NCBI GenBank assembly: GCA_007134805.1
Contig: SLKB01000032.1
Coordinates: 1-7,266 of the forward strand
DNA length: 7,266 nucleotides
Direction of reading: 5' to 3'
From: Paracoccaceae bacterium
GTDB lineage: Bacteria; Pseudomonadota; Alphaproteobacteria; Rhodobacterales; Rhodobacteraceae
In this document: piece after piece, positions 1-7,266 of the stretch
Layout of the letters: every line of letters begins with the position of its first letter
Numbering within the stretch: the first letter of the stretch is position 1
Position numbers and translations under genes: made by a program
Notes under the pieces: generated by a model
Seen by the model: the letters and a program-made list of their open reading frames with translations, nothing else
Told to the model about the DNA's origin: nothing
The model's database searches: none

Positions 1-931
1 CCGCCCCCGCGAGCATGACGCCGGGTCGGTCATTGCCGTCAAAGACCAGCGGCTTCTCCTGCGCGCCCTGCGCCAGCACCACATGGCCCGCGCGCACCCG
101 CCACAGCCGTTCGCGGGGCGCACCCTCGGGGGGCGTGTCGAGATGGTCGGTCAGGCGCTGTACGAGCCCCACCATGTTCTGATGGTAGTACCCGATCGCG
201 GTCGTGCGCATCAGGATCTGCACGCCCTTTTCGCGCAGCCGTTCCATGCAGGCCTCCAGCCACGCCCATGCGGGCTGGCCGTCGATCATCACATCTGGGT
301 CAGACAGCAGCGCCCCGCCTGCCTCGGCCCCTTCATCGACAAGCGTCACGCGCAGCCCGGCCCCTGAGGCGACCTCGGCTGCGGCGAGCCCCGCGGGCCC
401 GGCGCCCACGATCAGCACATCGCAATGCAGATAGCGCGAGGCATAGCTGTCCGGGTCGGGCCGGGAGGGCGATTTGCCCAAGCCCGCCGCCGCGCGGATC
501 ACCGGCTCATAGAGCTTGTCCCAGAAGCTGCGCGGCCACATGAAGGTCTTGTAGTAAAACCCGGCCGAGAACAGCGGGTGCAGCCGGTCATTGACCGCGC
601 CGATGTCGAATTTCAGCCCGGGCCAGCGGTTCTGGCTTTCGCAGACGAGGCCCTTGCGCAGTTCCTGGACCGTGGCGCGGGTGTTGGGCTCGAACCGGCC
701 CGGCCCGCGTGATGTGCCGATGAGGGCGTTGGGTTCCTCGGATCCGGCCGTGACAGGGCCGCGCGGGCGGTGATACTTGAAGCTCCGCCCCATGAGATGG
801 ATGCCATGCGCCAGCAGCGCCGAGGCGACCGTATCGCCGCGCATGCCCTCATAAGCCACGCCGTCGAAGCGGAAATGCAGGGTCTCAGAAGGGTCGACCC
901 GGCCCTTGCCGGGGATGCGGTAGCGGCTCAT
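1..931 (-). CDS. soxA: Sarcosine oxidase subunit alpha, N-terminal 310 residues (runs off left edge)
   Basis: Large subunit of heterotetrameric sarcosine oxidase, a cytoplasmic enzyme that demethylates sarcosine to glycine and delivers the C1 unit to tetrahydrofolate. Seen: residues 1 to about 95 form the ferredoxin-like N-terminal domain of this family, with GDTVASALLAHGIHLMGRSF and KYHRPRG. There is no cysteine before C97, so it cannot hold a 2Fe-2S cluster. A Rossmann dinucleotide-binding loop follows, GAGPAG at 176-181 inside DVLIVGAGPAGLAAAE; in the family this part of alpha binds NAD. Near the break, VVLAQGAQEKPLVF is the usual continuation. Family members are roughly 950-1000 residues, so about two thirds, including the aminomethyltransferase-like folate-binding C-terminus, lies outside. 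The start is the ATG whose first two bases overlap the soxD stop (ATGA), with only a weak AAGAGA ribosome site, so translation is probably coupled to soxD. No frameshift in the visible part. Confidence 0.95.
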   Translation of the reverse strand, partial: MSRYRIPGKGRVDPSETLHFRFDGVAYEGMRGDTVASALLAHGIHLMGRSFKYHRPRGPVTAGSEEPNALIGTSRGPGRFEPNTRATVQELRKGLVCESQNRWPGLKFDIGAVNDRLHPLFSAGFYYKTFMWPRSFWDKLYEPVIRAAAGLGKSPSRPDPDSYASRYLHCDVLIVGAGPAGLAAAEVASGAGLRVTLVDEGAEAGGALLSDPDVMIDGQPAWAWLEACMERLREKGVQILMRTTAIGYYHQNMVGLVQRLTDHLDTPPEGAPRERLWRVRAGHVVLAQGAQEKPLVFDGNDRPGVMLAGA

Positions 932-1227
932 GACGGGGTCTCTTGCGTGAGCAGCGGCGGACGCGGCGCGCCGGTCTTATAGGTTGTGATGAAACGGTCG
1001 CTCACCGTGTCGCGCAGCGCGTTGAAGAATCGCCCGCAGCCATGCTGGTGGCGCCAGCGTTCATAATGTGGCCCCTTCACGTTCGAGCGGATGAACAGGT
1101 AGTCGCGCCATTCCTCGTCGCTGAGCGTGCTCGGATCGGCGGGGCGTGCGATATGCGCCTCGCCGGCATAGGTGAACTCGACCTCTGGCAGGGTGGCGTT
1201 GCAATAGGGACAGTGGATCAGAAGCAT
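928..1227 (-). CDS. soxD: Sarcosine oxidase subunit delta
   Basis: Small zinc-binding subunit of heterotetrameric sarcosine oxidase, 99 residues, a normal size for the family. Seen: the N-terminus MLLIHCPYCN gives the CxxC pair C6/C9, and WRHQHGC gives H60 and C64. This matches the family pattern of two early cysteines plus a His and a Cys four residues apart that together bind one zinc. Other family marks are EWRDYLFIRSNVKG and GRFFNALRDTVSD. I chose the ATG at 1227 because GAGGA sits just upstream and homologues begin at this point; an in-frame ATG at 1269 would add 14 residues of unlikely sequence overlapping soxB. It lies 10 nt after the soxB stop and overlaps the soxA start by 4 nt, so it is the middle gene of soxBDA. 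Its role is structural, at the interface with the alpha subunit. Confidence 0.95.
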   Translation of the reverse strand: MLLIHCPYCNATLPEVEFTYAGEAHIARPADPSTLSDEEWRDYLFIRSNVKGPHYERWRHQHGCGRFFNALRDTVSDRFITTYKTGAPRPPLLTQETPS

Positions 1228-1237
1228 GGGATGGTCC
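1228..1237 (-). promoter_or_regulatory. Ribosome binding site in soxB-soxD gap
   Basis: The 10-nt gap between the soxB TGA and the soxD ATG begins with GGA. Read with the stop codon it forms TGAGGA, a Shine-Dalgarno-like sequence that overlaps the soxB stop. Its position decides the soxD start at 1227 over the upstream in-frame ATG at 1269. Confidence 0.6.
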
Positions 1238-2491
1238 TCAATGCGCGACGGCGGCGGCGGCAGCCTCATCGATCAGCCGGCCCGTGGTGAAGCGTTCCAG
1301 GGTGAAGGGCGCGTTGATCTTGTGCGGCGCATCCTTCGCCACGGTCCAGGCCAGAAGATGCGCAGCCCCTGGCGTGGCCTTGAACCCGCCAGTGCCCCAG
1401 CCGCAATTCACATAGAGCCCCGGCACGGGTGTCTTGCCCAGGATCGCCGAGCGGTCCGGCGTCACATCGACGATCCCGCCCCATTTGCGCAGCATCCGCA
1501 TGCGCGTGAAGATGGGAAAGATTTCTGTGATGGCCGCGACAGTGTGCTCGATCAGTGGCAGACCGCCGCGCTGGCTGTAACTTGTATATTGGTCCGTGCC
1601 CGAACCGATGACCAACTCTCCCTTGTCGGACTGGCTGATATAGGCATGCACCGCGTTCGACATCACGACGCAGGGAAAGACCGGCTTAACAGGCTCGGAG
1701 ACCAGCGCCTGCAGCGGGAAGCTTTCAAGCGGCATGCGCAACCCGGCACTGTCCATTAGGACCGAGGTATGGCCCGCCGCCGAAACCGCGACCTTCTTCG
1801 CGCGGATGAATCCTTTGGCCGTGTCGACCCCCTCCACATGGCCACCGGCGCAGCGCCGAATGGCGATGACAGGGCAGTTCTGGATGATATCGACCCCGCG
1901 CGCCGCCGCGGCGCGCGCGTAGCCCCAAGCGACCGCGTCATGGCGCGCAGTGCCCGCGCGCATCTGCAGCGCAGCGCCCATCACCGGATAGCGCGCCGAG
2001 GCCGAGATATCGAGCGGCGGGCAGAACTCCTTGGCCTGTTTCGGTGTCAGCCAGCGATTGTCGACCCCGTTCAGCCGGTTCGAATGCACATGGCGCTGGA
2101 AGGACTGCACATCATGGACATTATGCGCCAGCATCATCACGCCGCGGCGCGAGAACATCACGTTATAGTTCAATTCCTGACTCAGCCCGTCCCACAGGTC
2201 GAGCGAATGGTCATAAAGCCGCGCGCTTTCGTCATAGAGGTAGTTCGAGCGTATGATCGTCGTGTTCCGCCCGGTATTGCCCCCGCCGAGCCAGCCTTTC
2301 TCGATCACTGCGACATTCGTGATGCCATGCTCTTTCGCGAGGTAATACGCCGCGCCCAACCCATGCCCGCCCGCGCCCACGATCACCACGTCATACTCGG
2401 CTTTCGGCTGCGCCTCGGGCCATTGCGCGGGCCAGTTGCGATGGCCAGAGAGTGCGTTCTTGACAAGTGCGAATGCAGAGAAGTGGGTCAT
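1238..2491 (-). CDS. soxB: Sarcosine oxidase subunit beta (FAD/FMN oxidoreductase)
   Basis: Catalytic subunit of heterotetrameric sarcosine oxidase, 417 residues, full length for the family. It oxidises sarcosine at FAD and passes electrons to FMN and then oxygen. Seen: an N-terminal DAO-type FAD fold with [18 protein letters not shown] (GxGGHG near 39-44), an acidic end to the second strand ([16 protein letters not shown], 62-77), and [11 protein letters not shown]. The segment [15 protein letters not shown] (179-193) contains H183; by family knowledge the histidine in this ARHD context is the one that covalently holds FMN (inferred, not aligned). Late motifs are [15 protein letters not shown] and [15 protein letters not shown], the second flavin-contacting region. 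The start ATG at 2491 has GGAAGG a few bases upstream. First gene of the leftward soxBDA operon, facing the divergent region 2492-2722. No signal peptide is visible, in keeping with a cytoplasmic enzyme. Confidence 0.96.
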   Translation of the reverse strand: MTHFSAFALVKNALSGHRNWPAQWPEAQPKAEYDVVIVGAGGHGLGAAYYLAKEHGITNVAVIEKGWLGGGNTGRNTTIIRSNYLYDESARLYDHSLDLWDGLSQELNYNVMFSRRGVMMLAHNVHDVQSFQRHVHSNRLNGVDNRWLTPKQAKEFCPPLDISASARYPVMGAALQMRAGTARHDAVAWGYARAAAARGVDIIQNCPVIAIRRCAGGHVEGVDTAKGFIRAKKVAVSAAGHTSVLMDSAGLRMPLESFPLQALVSEPVKPVFPCVVMSNAVHAYISQSDKGELVIGSGTDQYTSYSQRGGLPLIEHTVAAITEIFPIFTRMRMLRKWGGIVDVTPDRSAILGKTPVPGLYVNCGWGTGGFKATPGAAHLLAWTVAKDAPHKINAPFTLERFTTGRLIDEAAAAAVAH

Positions 2492-2632
2492 TGCGGGCCT
2501 TCCACAGGTGGGGCGATGCTGGGGCGGTCCGGGTCAGCATGATGCATGATGGCGCGCTTGTGGTGAATGTTTGCGTCACCTCGGCATGATATTTGCGACA
2601 TATGTGAAAAAATCCCGGTGACCGCCTGCTGG

Positions 2633-2656
2633 TGCAGCGCGCCTGGACGCGCTGCA
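2633..2656. repeat. Perfect 9-bp inverted repeat, candidate operator
   Basis: TGCAGCGCG, a 6-nt centre (CCTGGA), then CGCGCTGCA: two perfect 9-bp arms. It is not followed by a T-run on either strand, and it lies between divergent genes about 70 bp before the ABC start. An operator is therefore more likely than a terminator. Which regulator would bind is unknown. It is preceded by TGGTGCAGC, a word also found at 2691-2699. Confidence 0.55.
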
Positions 2657-2674
2657 TGCTACACTCGACATGAT

Positions 2675-2704
2675 TTGATGCGTGTCAATGTGGTGCAGCA
2701 TATT
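2675..2704 (+). promoter_or_regulatory. Weak candidate sigma-70 promoter for the ABC exporter operon
   Basis: TTGATG at 2675-2680 matches four of six -35 bases. CATATT at 2699-2704 matches four of six -10 bases, with an 18-bp spacer. Transcription would start about 2711, leaving a very short leader before the ATG at 2723. The -10 falls inside the second GCAGC/GCTGC inverted repeat (2695-2710), which would suit repression by a protein bound there. The match is weak and rests on reading alone. Confidence 0.25.
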
Positions 2705-2710
2705 CGCTGC
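2695..2710. repeat. Second GCAGC-N6-GCTGC inverted repeat, candidate operator
   Basis: GCAGC at 2695-2699 and GCTGC at 2706-2710 form a short perfect inverted repeat, 12 bp before the ATPase start. It shares the leading TGGTGCAGC word and the GCAGC/GCTGC arms with the longer repeat at 2633-2656, though the centre is shorter (6 against 12 nt between these arms). Confidence 0.4.
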
Positions 2711-2722
2711 TAGGCGGGCCTT

Positions 2723-3447
<725 letters not shown>

Positions 3448-3451
<4 letters not shown>

Positions 3452-5811
3452 AGGCACTTGACCGAAAGCTCCTGCGCGATCTCAGGCGCATCTGGGCGCA
3501 GAGCCTTGCGATTGCCATGGTGCTGGCCTGCGGGATCATGATCATGGTCGCAGCCCAGAGCACCCAGCGCGCACTGACTGGCACGCAAGCGGCCTATTAC
3601 GACCATCACCGCTTCGCTGATATCTTCGCTCAGGCGACCCGCGCGCCCAATGGCCTGCTCGCAGAAATCGCCGAGATTGACGGCGTGGCGCAGGTTGATG
3701 GGCGGATCAGCTTTCATGCCGTGCTCGATATCGACGGGGTCGGTGCTCCTGCGATGGGGCGGATCGTCTCGATGCCGCCGGACCCGAGCGTGGGGCTGAA
3801 CGTCCCCCTTGTGCGCCGCGGCCGGCTGCCCGACCCCGACCAACTGAGCCAGATCGCGCTCAACGAGCCTTTCGCCGAAGCCCATGGCCTTGTCCCGGGC
3901 AGCACTCTGCGTGCCGTGCTCAATGGCCAGTTACGCGAACTCGAGGTGACGGGCTGGGTGCTCTCGCCCGAATTCATCTACACTGTCGCACCAGGGATGA
4001 TGATGCCCGATGACAGCCGCTTTGGCGTGATCTGGCTCAACGAGGCCGGTGCGGCCGCGCTCAAGGACATGGAGGGCGCGTTCAACGATGTCGCGCTGCG
4101 GCTCGCGCGCGGTGCCGATACGCGCGCCGTGATCGCAGAGCTTGACCATCTGCTCGAACCCTTTGGCGGTGTGGGGGCCCAGCCGCGCACGGATCAGACG
4201 AGCCACGCTTTTCTCGACAGCGAGTTGCAGCAGCTTGGGGCGCTCGCCCTGTTTCTGCCGCCGATCTTCCTTCTGGTGGCGGGGTTCCTGGTCAATATGG
4301 TACTGACGCGGCTGATCGCGATGGAGCGCGCGCAGATCGGGCTGATGCGTGCGTTGGGCTACCACCGGCTCGAGATCGGCGCGCACTACATGAAGCTTGC
4401 AGGGCTGATTGGCGTGCTGGGGCTGGCCATCGGCTGGGGCGCAGGCTGGTGGCTGGGCGAGGGGATGCTCGCCATCTATGGCGATTTCTTCCGCTTCCCG
4501 TTTCTGATGCGCGATCCGGCGCTGGGGGCCGTGGCGCTCTCGGGGGCGCTGGGGCTTCTGGCTGTCTTTCTGGGCGCGTTCCGGGCGATGAATGCCGCGA
4601 TCCGTCTTGCGCCCGCCGAGGCCATGTCGCCGCCCGCACCGCCACGTTTCTCGCGCGGGCGGGCCGACCGTCTGCTGGTGGCCTTGCGCCTGCGCCAGAG
4701 CGCGATGATGATCCTGCGTTCGATTCTGCGCTGGCCGGGGCGCGCGGCGATCACGGTTCTGGGCGTGTCGATGTCCGTGGGCGTGCTCGTCTCGTCCTAT
4801 TTCGTCTTCGATGCCATCGCTGTCGTGCAGGAGCGCGTTTTCGATCAGGGCAATCGCCAGCAGGTGACGCTCGCGCTGGCCAGCGCCGAACCTGCGCGCG
4901 CGGTCGAGGATGCCTATGCACTGCCTGGTGTGGTGGCGGCCGAGGGCGGCTATGCTGTGCCGGTCCGGCTGATCAATGGCCATCGCACGCATCTGACTGC
5001 GATGCAGGCCCATGGTGAGGGCGCGCAGCTTGCCCGCTTGATCGATGACTATACAGGGCCCGTGACGCTGCCCGGTGCAGGGCTCGTGCTGCCCGAGCGG
5101 CTCGCGCGCAATCTCGATGTGCGCCCCGGGAGCCGGGTTCAGGTCGAGCTCCTCACCCCCCCGCGCGAGGTGCTCGATCTGCCTGTCACGCGTGTCATCC
5201 ACCAGAGCTTCGGCGGCGAAGTGCATATCTCGCAGGCCGCCCTGTTCGAGGCCATGCGCATCGCCCCGCAGGTCAACCAGATCCATCTGCGCGTCGATCC
5301 AGCCCAGATGGCTGCGTTGCAGGAGAGGATCAAGACACTGCCCGCGATCGCAGGGCTGTCGGACTGGCAGGACGTGCGCGATCAGTTCGATGCGACCCTC
5401 AACGAAAGCCTGCTGACCATGGCGCTGATCTACACCACGATCGGGCTCATGATTGCGGTGGGCGTGGTATATAACGCTGCGCGCATCCAGTTGTCCGAAC
5501 GCAGTCATGAACTTGCGACCCTGCGCGTGCTGGGCTTCACGCGCGCCGAGGTGGGTTTCGTCCTTGTGGGCGAGATCATGTTGCTGGCCGTGCTTGCCGT
5601 GCCGATCGGCTGGCTGCTGGGCTATCAGTTTGCGCAAGGTATGGTCGAGGCGATCTCGACCGATGTGGTGCAACTGCCTTTCGCGATTTCACGCCGGACC
5701 TTCGCGATGGCCTCGATTGCTGTACTGCTTGCGGCGCTGGCATCGGTCCTCCTGGTGCGACGCAGGCTCGACCGGGTTGATCTGGCAAGCGCGCTCAAGG
5801 CGCGGGATTGA
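3448..5811 (+). CDS. ABC transporter permease with two FtsX-type membrane modules
   Basis: Membrane subunit of the exporter, 787 residues. Hydrophobic segments by eye: about 18-37, 264-288, 316-336, 358-378, 433-455, 656-677, 706-727 and 752-770, giving eight membrane helices in two repeats of 1+3. Two large extracytoplasmic domains lie between, about 40-262 and 456-654. Each module ends in the FtsX-family tail: [10 protein letters not shown] after helix 4 and [10 protein letters not shown] at the C-terminus. [12 protein letters not shown] and [17 protein letters not shown] are the cytoplasmic coupling-helix segments after helices 2 and 6, a strong sign of internal duplication. The size and plan resemble YbbP-like double-FtsX permeases, not single-module MacB or LolC. 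The start is GTG at 3448, with GGAGG at 3436-3440 and a 4-nt overlap with the ATPase stop. The substrate is unknown; the family covers lipids, lipoproteins, peptides and antibiotics. Confidence 0.93.
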
Positions 5812-5817
5812 GACAGG

Positions 5818-5825
5818 AAAGGAGG
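5818..5825 (+). promoter_or_regulatory. Strong ribosome binding site deciding the adaptor start
   Basis: AAAGGAGG, close to a full anti-16S match, ends 6 nt before the ATG at 5832. It favours that start over an in-frame TTG at 5808, which would overlap the permease stop and add eight charged residues ahead of the membrane anchor. It is by far the best ribosome site in the operon, so the adaptor may be made in excess over the ATPase. Confidence 0.75.
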
Positions 5826-5831
5826 CATGGG

Positions 5832-7040
5832 ATGATCGTTTCAGGGCGCATGATCGTATCGGCACTGGCCGGGATTGGCGTGATCGGCGGGCTCGTATGG
5901 ATGCTCTGGCCGGACCCGCAGGCTGTCGATCTGGCTCCGGCCTGGCGCGGGCAGATGCAGATCAGCCTCACGGGCGAAGGCATCGCCCGTGTGCGAGAGC
6001 CCTACATGATCGCCGCTCCGATCGCGGGCACCACCACGCGCTCGCCGGTGCAGGTGGGCGACCGGGTCGAGCAGGGCGCGACAGTCGTCGCCGTGATCCA
6101 GCCAGCTGATCCTGCGCTGATGGACGTGCGCACCCGCGCACAGGCCCAGGCCGCCGTGACCGAGGCCGAGGCCGCGCTGTCGCTCGCCGACACACGGATC
6201 GCCAGCGCGGATTCGGCGCTGGCGCATGCCGAGAGCCAGTATGAGCGTGGCCAGGCGCTTGCGGCTTCGGGCACGATCTCTCAGCGGATGCTCGAAGACC
6301 TGCAGCAGGCCGTCACCACGGCCCGCCAGAATGTCGAGGGCGCGCAGGCCGAGCGCAACCTCGCGCGCGCCGCACTCCTGCGCGCGCAGGCCCAGCTTCT
6401 GGGGCCAGAGACGCAGTTCCTGCCCAACGGTGACGCAAATGAATGCTGCGTCCAGATCCGTGCGCCGCTGACCGGCACGGTGCTTTCGGTGACCGATCGC
6501 AACGCCCGCCCCGTCAGCGCCGGCACGCCGCTTCTGTCAATCGGCGATGTCACCGATCTTGAAATAGAGATCGACCTTCTCTCGACCGATGCGCCGCGCG
6601 TCGCGCAGGGTGCGACCGCCCTTGTCGAGCGATGGGGCGGGGCAGCTGCTCTTGACGCGCGCGTGCGCCGGGTGGAGCCTGCGGCCTTCACGCGCGTCTC
6701 GGCGCTGGGTATCGAGGAACAGCGCGTGCGCGTGCATCTTGACCTGCTCAGCCCGCCCGAGGATCGTCCCGGTCTGGGCGATCAGTTCCGTGTGCTGGCC
6801 CGTATAATCTTGTCGGACCGCGAAGATGTCCTGCAGATTCCGCAAAGCGCGCTCTTTCGGCACGAGGGTGGCTGGGCCGTGTTCCGCGCCGAGAACGGCC
6901 GCGCCGTGCTCAGCCTTGTGGAGATCGGCCAGCAGGCACGCGAGACGACCGAGATCCTGAGCGGGCTTTCCACAGGGGACCACGTGGTGCTCTTCCCGCC
7001 GAGCAACCTTTCGGACGGGGCACGAATCGCCGGGCGCTGA
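5832..7040 (+). CDS. HlyD/MacA-type periplasmic adaptor (membrane fusion protein)
   Basis: Periplasmic adaptor that should link the ABC permease to an outer-membrane channel; 402 residues. Seen: an uncleaved N-terminal anchor (about 7-26, MIVSALAGIGVIGGLVWMLW); a first lipoyl half with IAAPIAGTTTRSPVQVGDRV (60-79); a long alanine- and glutamine-rich helical hairpin (about 97-190) with heptad character; a second lipoyl half IRAPLTGTVLSV (209-220); then beta-barrel and membrane-proximal domains, with VEPAAFTRVSALGIEEQRVR (281-300) and QIPQSALF. The last two stretches are typical of MacA-like and RND-type adaptors. An adjacent cysteine pair, C205-C206, sits just before the second lipoyl half. 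No outer-membrane TolC-like gene is present, so a channel encoded elsewhere is likely used. Third and last gene of the operon, 20 nt after the permease stop, with a strong ribosome site. Confidence 0.93.
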   Translation: MIVSGRMIVSALAGIGVIGGLVWMLWPDPQAVDLAPAWRGQMQISLTGEGIARVREPYMIAAPIAGTTTRSPVQVGDRVEQGATVVAVIQPADPALMDVRTRAQAQAAVTEAEAALSLADTRIASADSALAHAESQYERGQALAASGTISQRMLEDLQQAVTTARQNVEGAQAERNLARAALLRAQAQLLGPETQFLPNGDANECCVQIRAPLTGTVLSVTDRNARPVSAGTPLLSIGDVTDLEIEIDLLSTDAPRVAQGATALVERWGGAAALDARVRRVEPAAFTRVSALGIEEQRVRVHLDLLSPPEDRPGLGDQFRVLARIILSDREDVLQIPQSALFRHEGGWAVFRAENGRAVLSLVEIGQQARETTEILSGLSTGDHVVLFPPSNLSDGARIAGR

Positions 7041-7058
7041 CGTCGCGTACAAGCGCCC
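7032..7058 (+). terminator. Hairpin at end of exporter operon, weak terminator candidate
   Basis: GGGCGCT (7032-7038) pairs perfectly with AGCGCCC (7052-7058) across a 13-nt loop. The 5' arm overlaps the last codons and the first base of the adaptor stop. No T-run follows, so it is not a classical intrinsic terminator. It could be a weak or Rho-assisted terminator, or an mRNA 3'-end stabiliser. Confidence 0.3.
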
Positions 7059-7093
7059 TGACCAGCTGTCCTGCAAGTCCCGAGGCAGGAGTG

Positions 7094-7266
7094 ATGCGAT
7101 CAACTGGAATCCGCCCCTCGAGCCCGGCAGCACAAATGCTGTCGGCCCCCAGGCGGCAAGTTGTGGGGCGTTGCAACTTAATTGATCAGGCCGACCCGGC
7201 AGAAGCCCTGACACCGCAGAGTATGGATGTCCGGCCGCATCCGCATGTGGGCCTTGGCAAACTGAC
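7094..7266 (+). CDS. Pirin-like protein, 5' part only (runs off right edge; possibly decayed)
   Basis: Partial frame of 57 codons with no stop before the window edge. From about residue 18 it follows bacterial pirin-like proteins: APRRQVVG, then an acidic DQADPAEAL stretch, then MDVRPHPHVGL. The HPH motif (H49 and H51) corresponds to the first two metal-binding histidines of the cupin fold in pirins. Pirins are iron-binding cupin proteins; some act as quercetinases or regulatory partners. Odd points: residues 1-17 do not resemble a pirin N-terminus, which normally has a DLGGFEVRRALP-like segment here; the aromatic GPFIFFD-type stretch is replaced by GRCNLID; and it uses TTA, rare in such a GC-rich genome. 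It may be a divergent gene, a start chosen too far upstream, or a truncated pseudogene. The start at 7094 is a guess, with GAGG at 7082-7085; an ATG at 7136 is an alternative. It is too far from the adaptor gene to be clearly in that operon. Confidence 0.5.
   Translation, partial: MRSTGIRPSSPAAQMLSAPRRQVVGRCNLIDQADPAEALTPQSMDVRPHPHVGLGKL
7124..7145. repeat. Hairpin with 9-bp stem and 4-nt loop
   Basis: CCGGCAGCA (7124-7132), loop CAAA (7133-7136), TGCTGTCGG (7137-7145). The stem has eight Watson-Crick pairs and one G-U pair on the plus strand. There is no T-run on either side. It sits inside the proposed pirin-like frame, before the part that resembles pirin. It could be the real transcription stop of the exporter operon, an operator, or a structure in the leader of the next gene if that gene starts later. 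Confidence 0.45.

Larger units (their letters stand above)
2492..2722. promoter_or_regulatory. Divergent intergenic region between soxB and the ABC exporter operon
   Basis: A 231-bp gap between two genes pointing away from each other, so it must carry the promoters of both operons. It is visibly less GC-rich than the flanking genes, with an A6 run at 2607-2612. Short words recur: CATGAT at 2538-2543, 2545-2550, 2585-2590 and 2669-2674; TTTGCG at 2570-2575 and 2592-2597 (22 bp apart); TGGTGCAGC at 2630-2638 and 2691-2699. On the minus strand 2688-2683 reads TTGACA, a perfect -35 hexamer for soxB, but no good -10 lies 16-19 bp beyond it, so I do not call that promoter. Long open frames that cross this gap are continuations of antisense frames and look non-coding. 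Confidence 0.7.

Noticed and set aside
1228..1269. Upstream in-frame ATG (1269) for soxD
   Set aside because: It would put 14 residues of Pro/Arg-rich sequence overlapping soxB ahead of the family's conserved N-terminus, and the ribosome site points to 1227.
1769..2542. Plus-strand open frame (257 codons) opposite soxB
   Set aside because: It is the shadow of soxB, Arg/His-rich with no domain, and it ends in the divergent gap.
2633..2656. Inverted repeat read as an intrinsic terminator
   Set aside because: Both flanking genes point away from it, so nothing needs terminating there, and no T-run follows the stem on either strand.
2683..2688. TTGACA on the minus strand as a soxB promoter
   Set aside because: The -35 hexamer is perfect, but the sequence 16-19 bp downstream (CGAGTG/GAGTGT) is a poor -10, and the site is about 190 bp from soxB. 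I note it as a possibility inside the intergenic entry but do not call it.
3931..5673. Long open frame (580 codons) on the minus strand opposite the permease
   Set aside because: It is rich in His, Gln, Arg and Asp in a low-complexity pattern typical of the antisense of a GC-rich gene, has no recognisable domain, and lies wholly inside a well supported permease gene.
5808..5831. TTG at 5808 as the adaptor start
   Set aside because: The strong AAAGGAGG lies downstream of it and is correctly spaced for the ATG at 5832, which also puts the membrane anchor at the normal position.

Overview
The window reads as chromosome of a GC-rich Alphaproteobacterium, most likely Rhodobacterales. The grounds are a heavily GC-biased third codon position, tightly packed and overlapping genes, and protein sequences that resemble that group. 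This is judgement from reading, not a database search.

Left half (1-2491, minus strand): three genes of a heterotetrameric sarcosine oxidase operon, transcribed leftward in the order soxB (beta), soxD (delta), soxA (alpha). SoxA runs off the left edge after its first 310 residues; soxG (gamma) would be expected beyond the window. The enzyme oxidatively demethylates sarcosine to glycine, passing the one-carbon unit to tetrahydrofolate. SoxB carries the FAD/FMN oxidase chemistry, SoxD a small zinc site, and SoxA a dinucleotide-binding domain plus the folate site (the latter outside the window). Gene spacing (10 nt, then a 4-nt ATGA overlap) points to translational coupling.

Centre (2492-2722): a 231-bp divergent promoter region with no convincing gene. 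It holds two GCAGC/GCTGC inverted repeats preceded by the same TGGTGCAGC word, plus repeated CATGAT and TTTGCG words. These are candidate operator sites for one or both operons.

Right half (2723-7040, plus strand): a compact three-gene export operon. It encodes a MacB/LolD-type ABC ATPase, a 787-residue permease with two FtsX-type membrane modules, and a membrane-anchored HlyD/MacA-type periplasmic adaptor. Together they should form an inner-membrane tripartite-type exporter that recruits an outer-membrane channel encoded elsewhere. The substrate cannot be told from sequence.

Right edge (7041-7266): a hairpin at the end of the adaptor gene, a second strong hairpin, and an open plus-strand frame ending with a clear pirin-like signature (DVRPHPHVGL). 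The start of that frame does not look like a normal pirin N-terminus, so it may be a divergent gene or a decayed, 5'-truncated copy. I see no tRNA, rRNA, CRISPR array, insertion sequence or phage gene. No clearly new system is evident; the best leads are the divergent regulatory region and the pirin-like tail.
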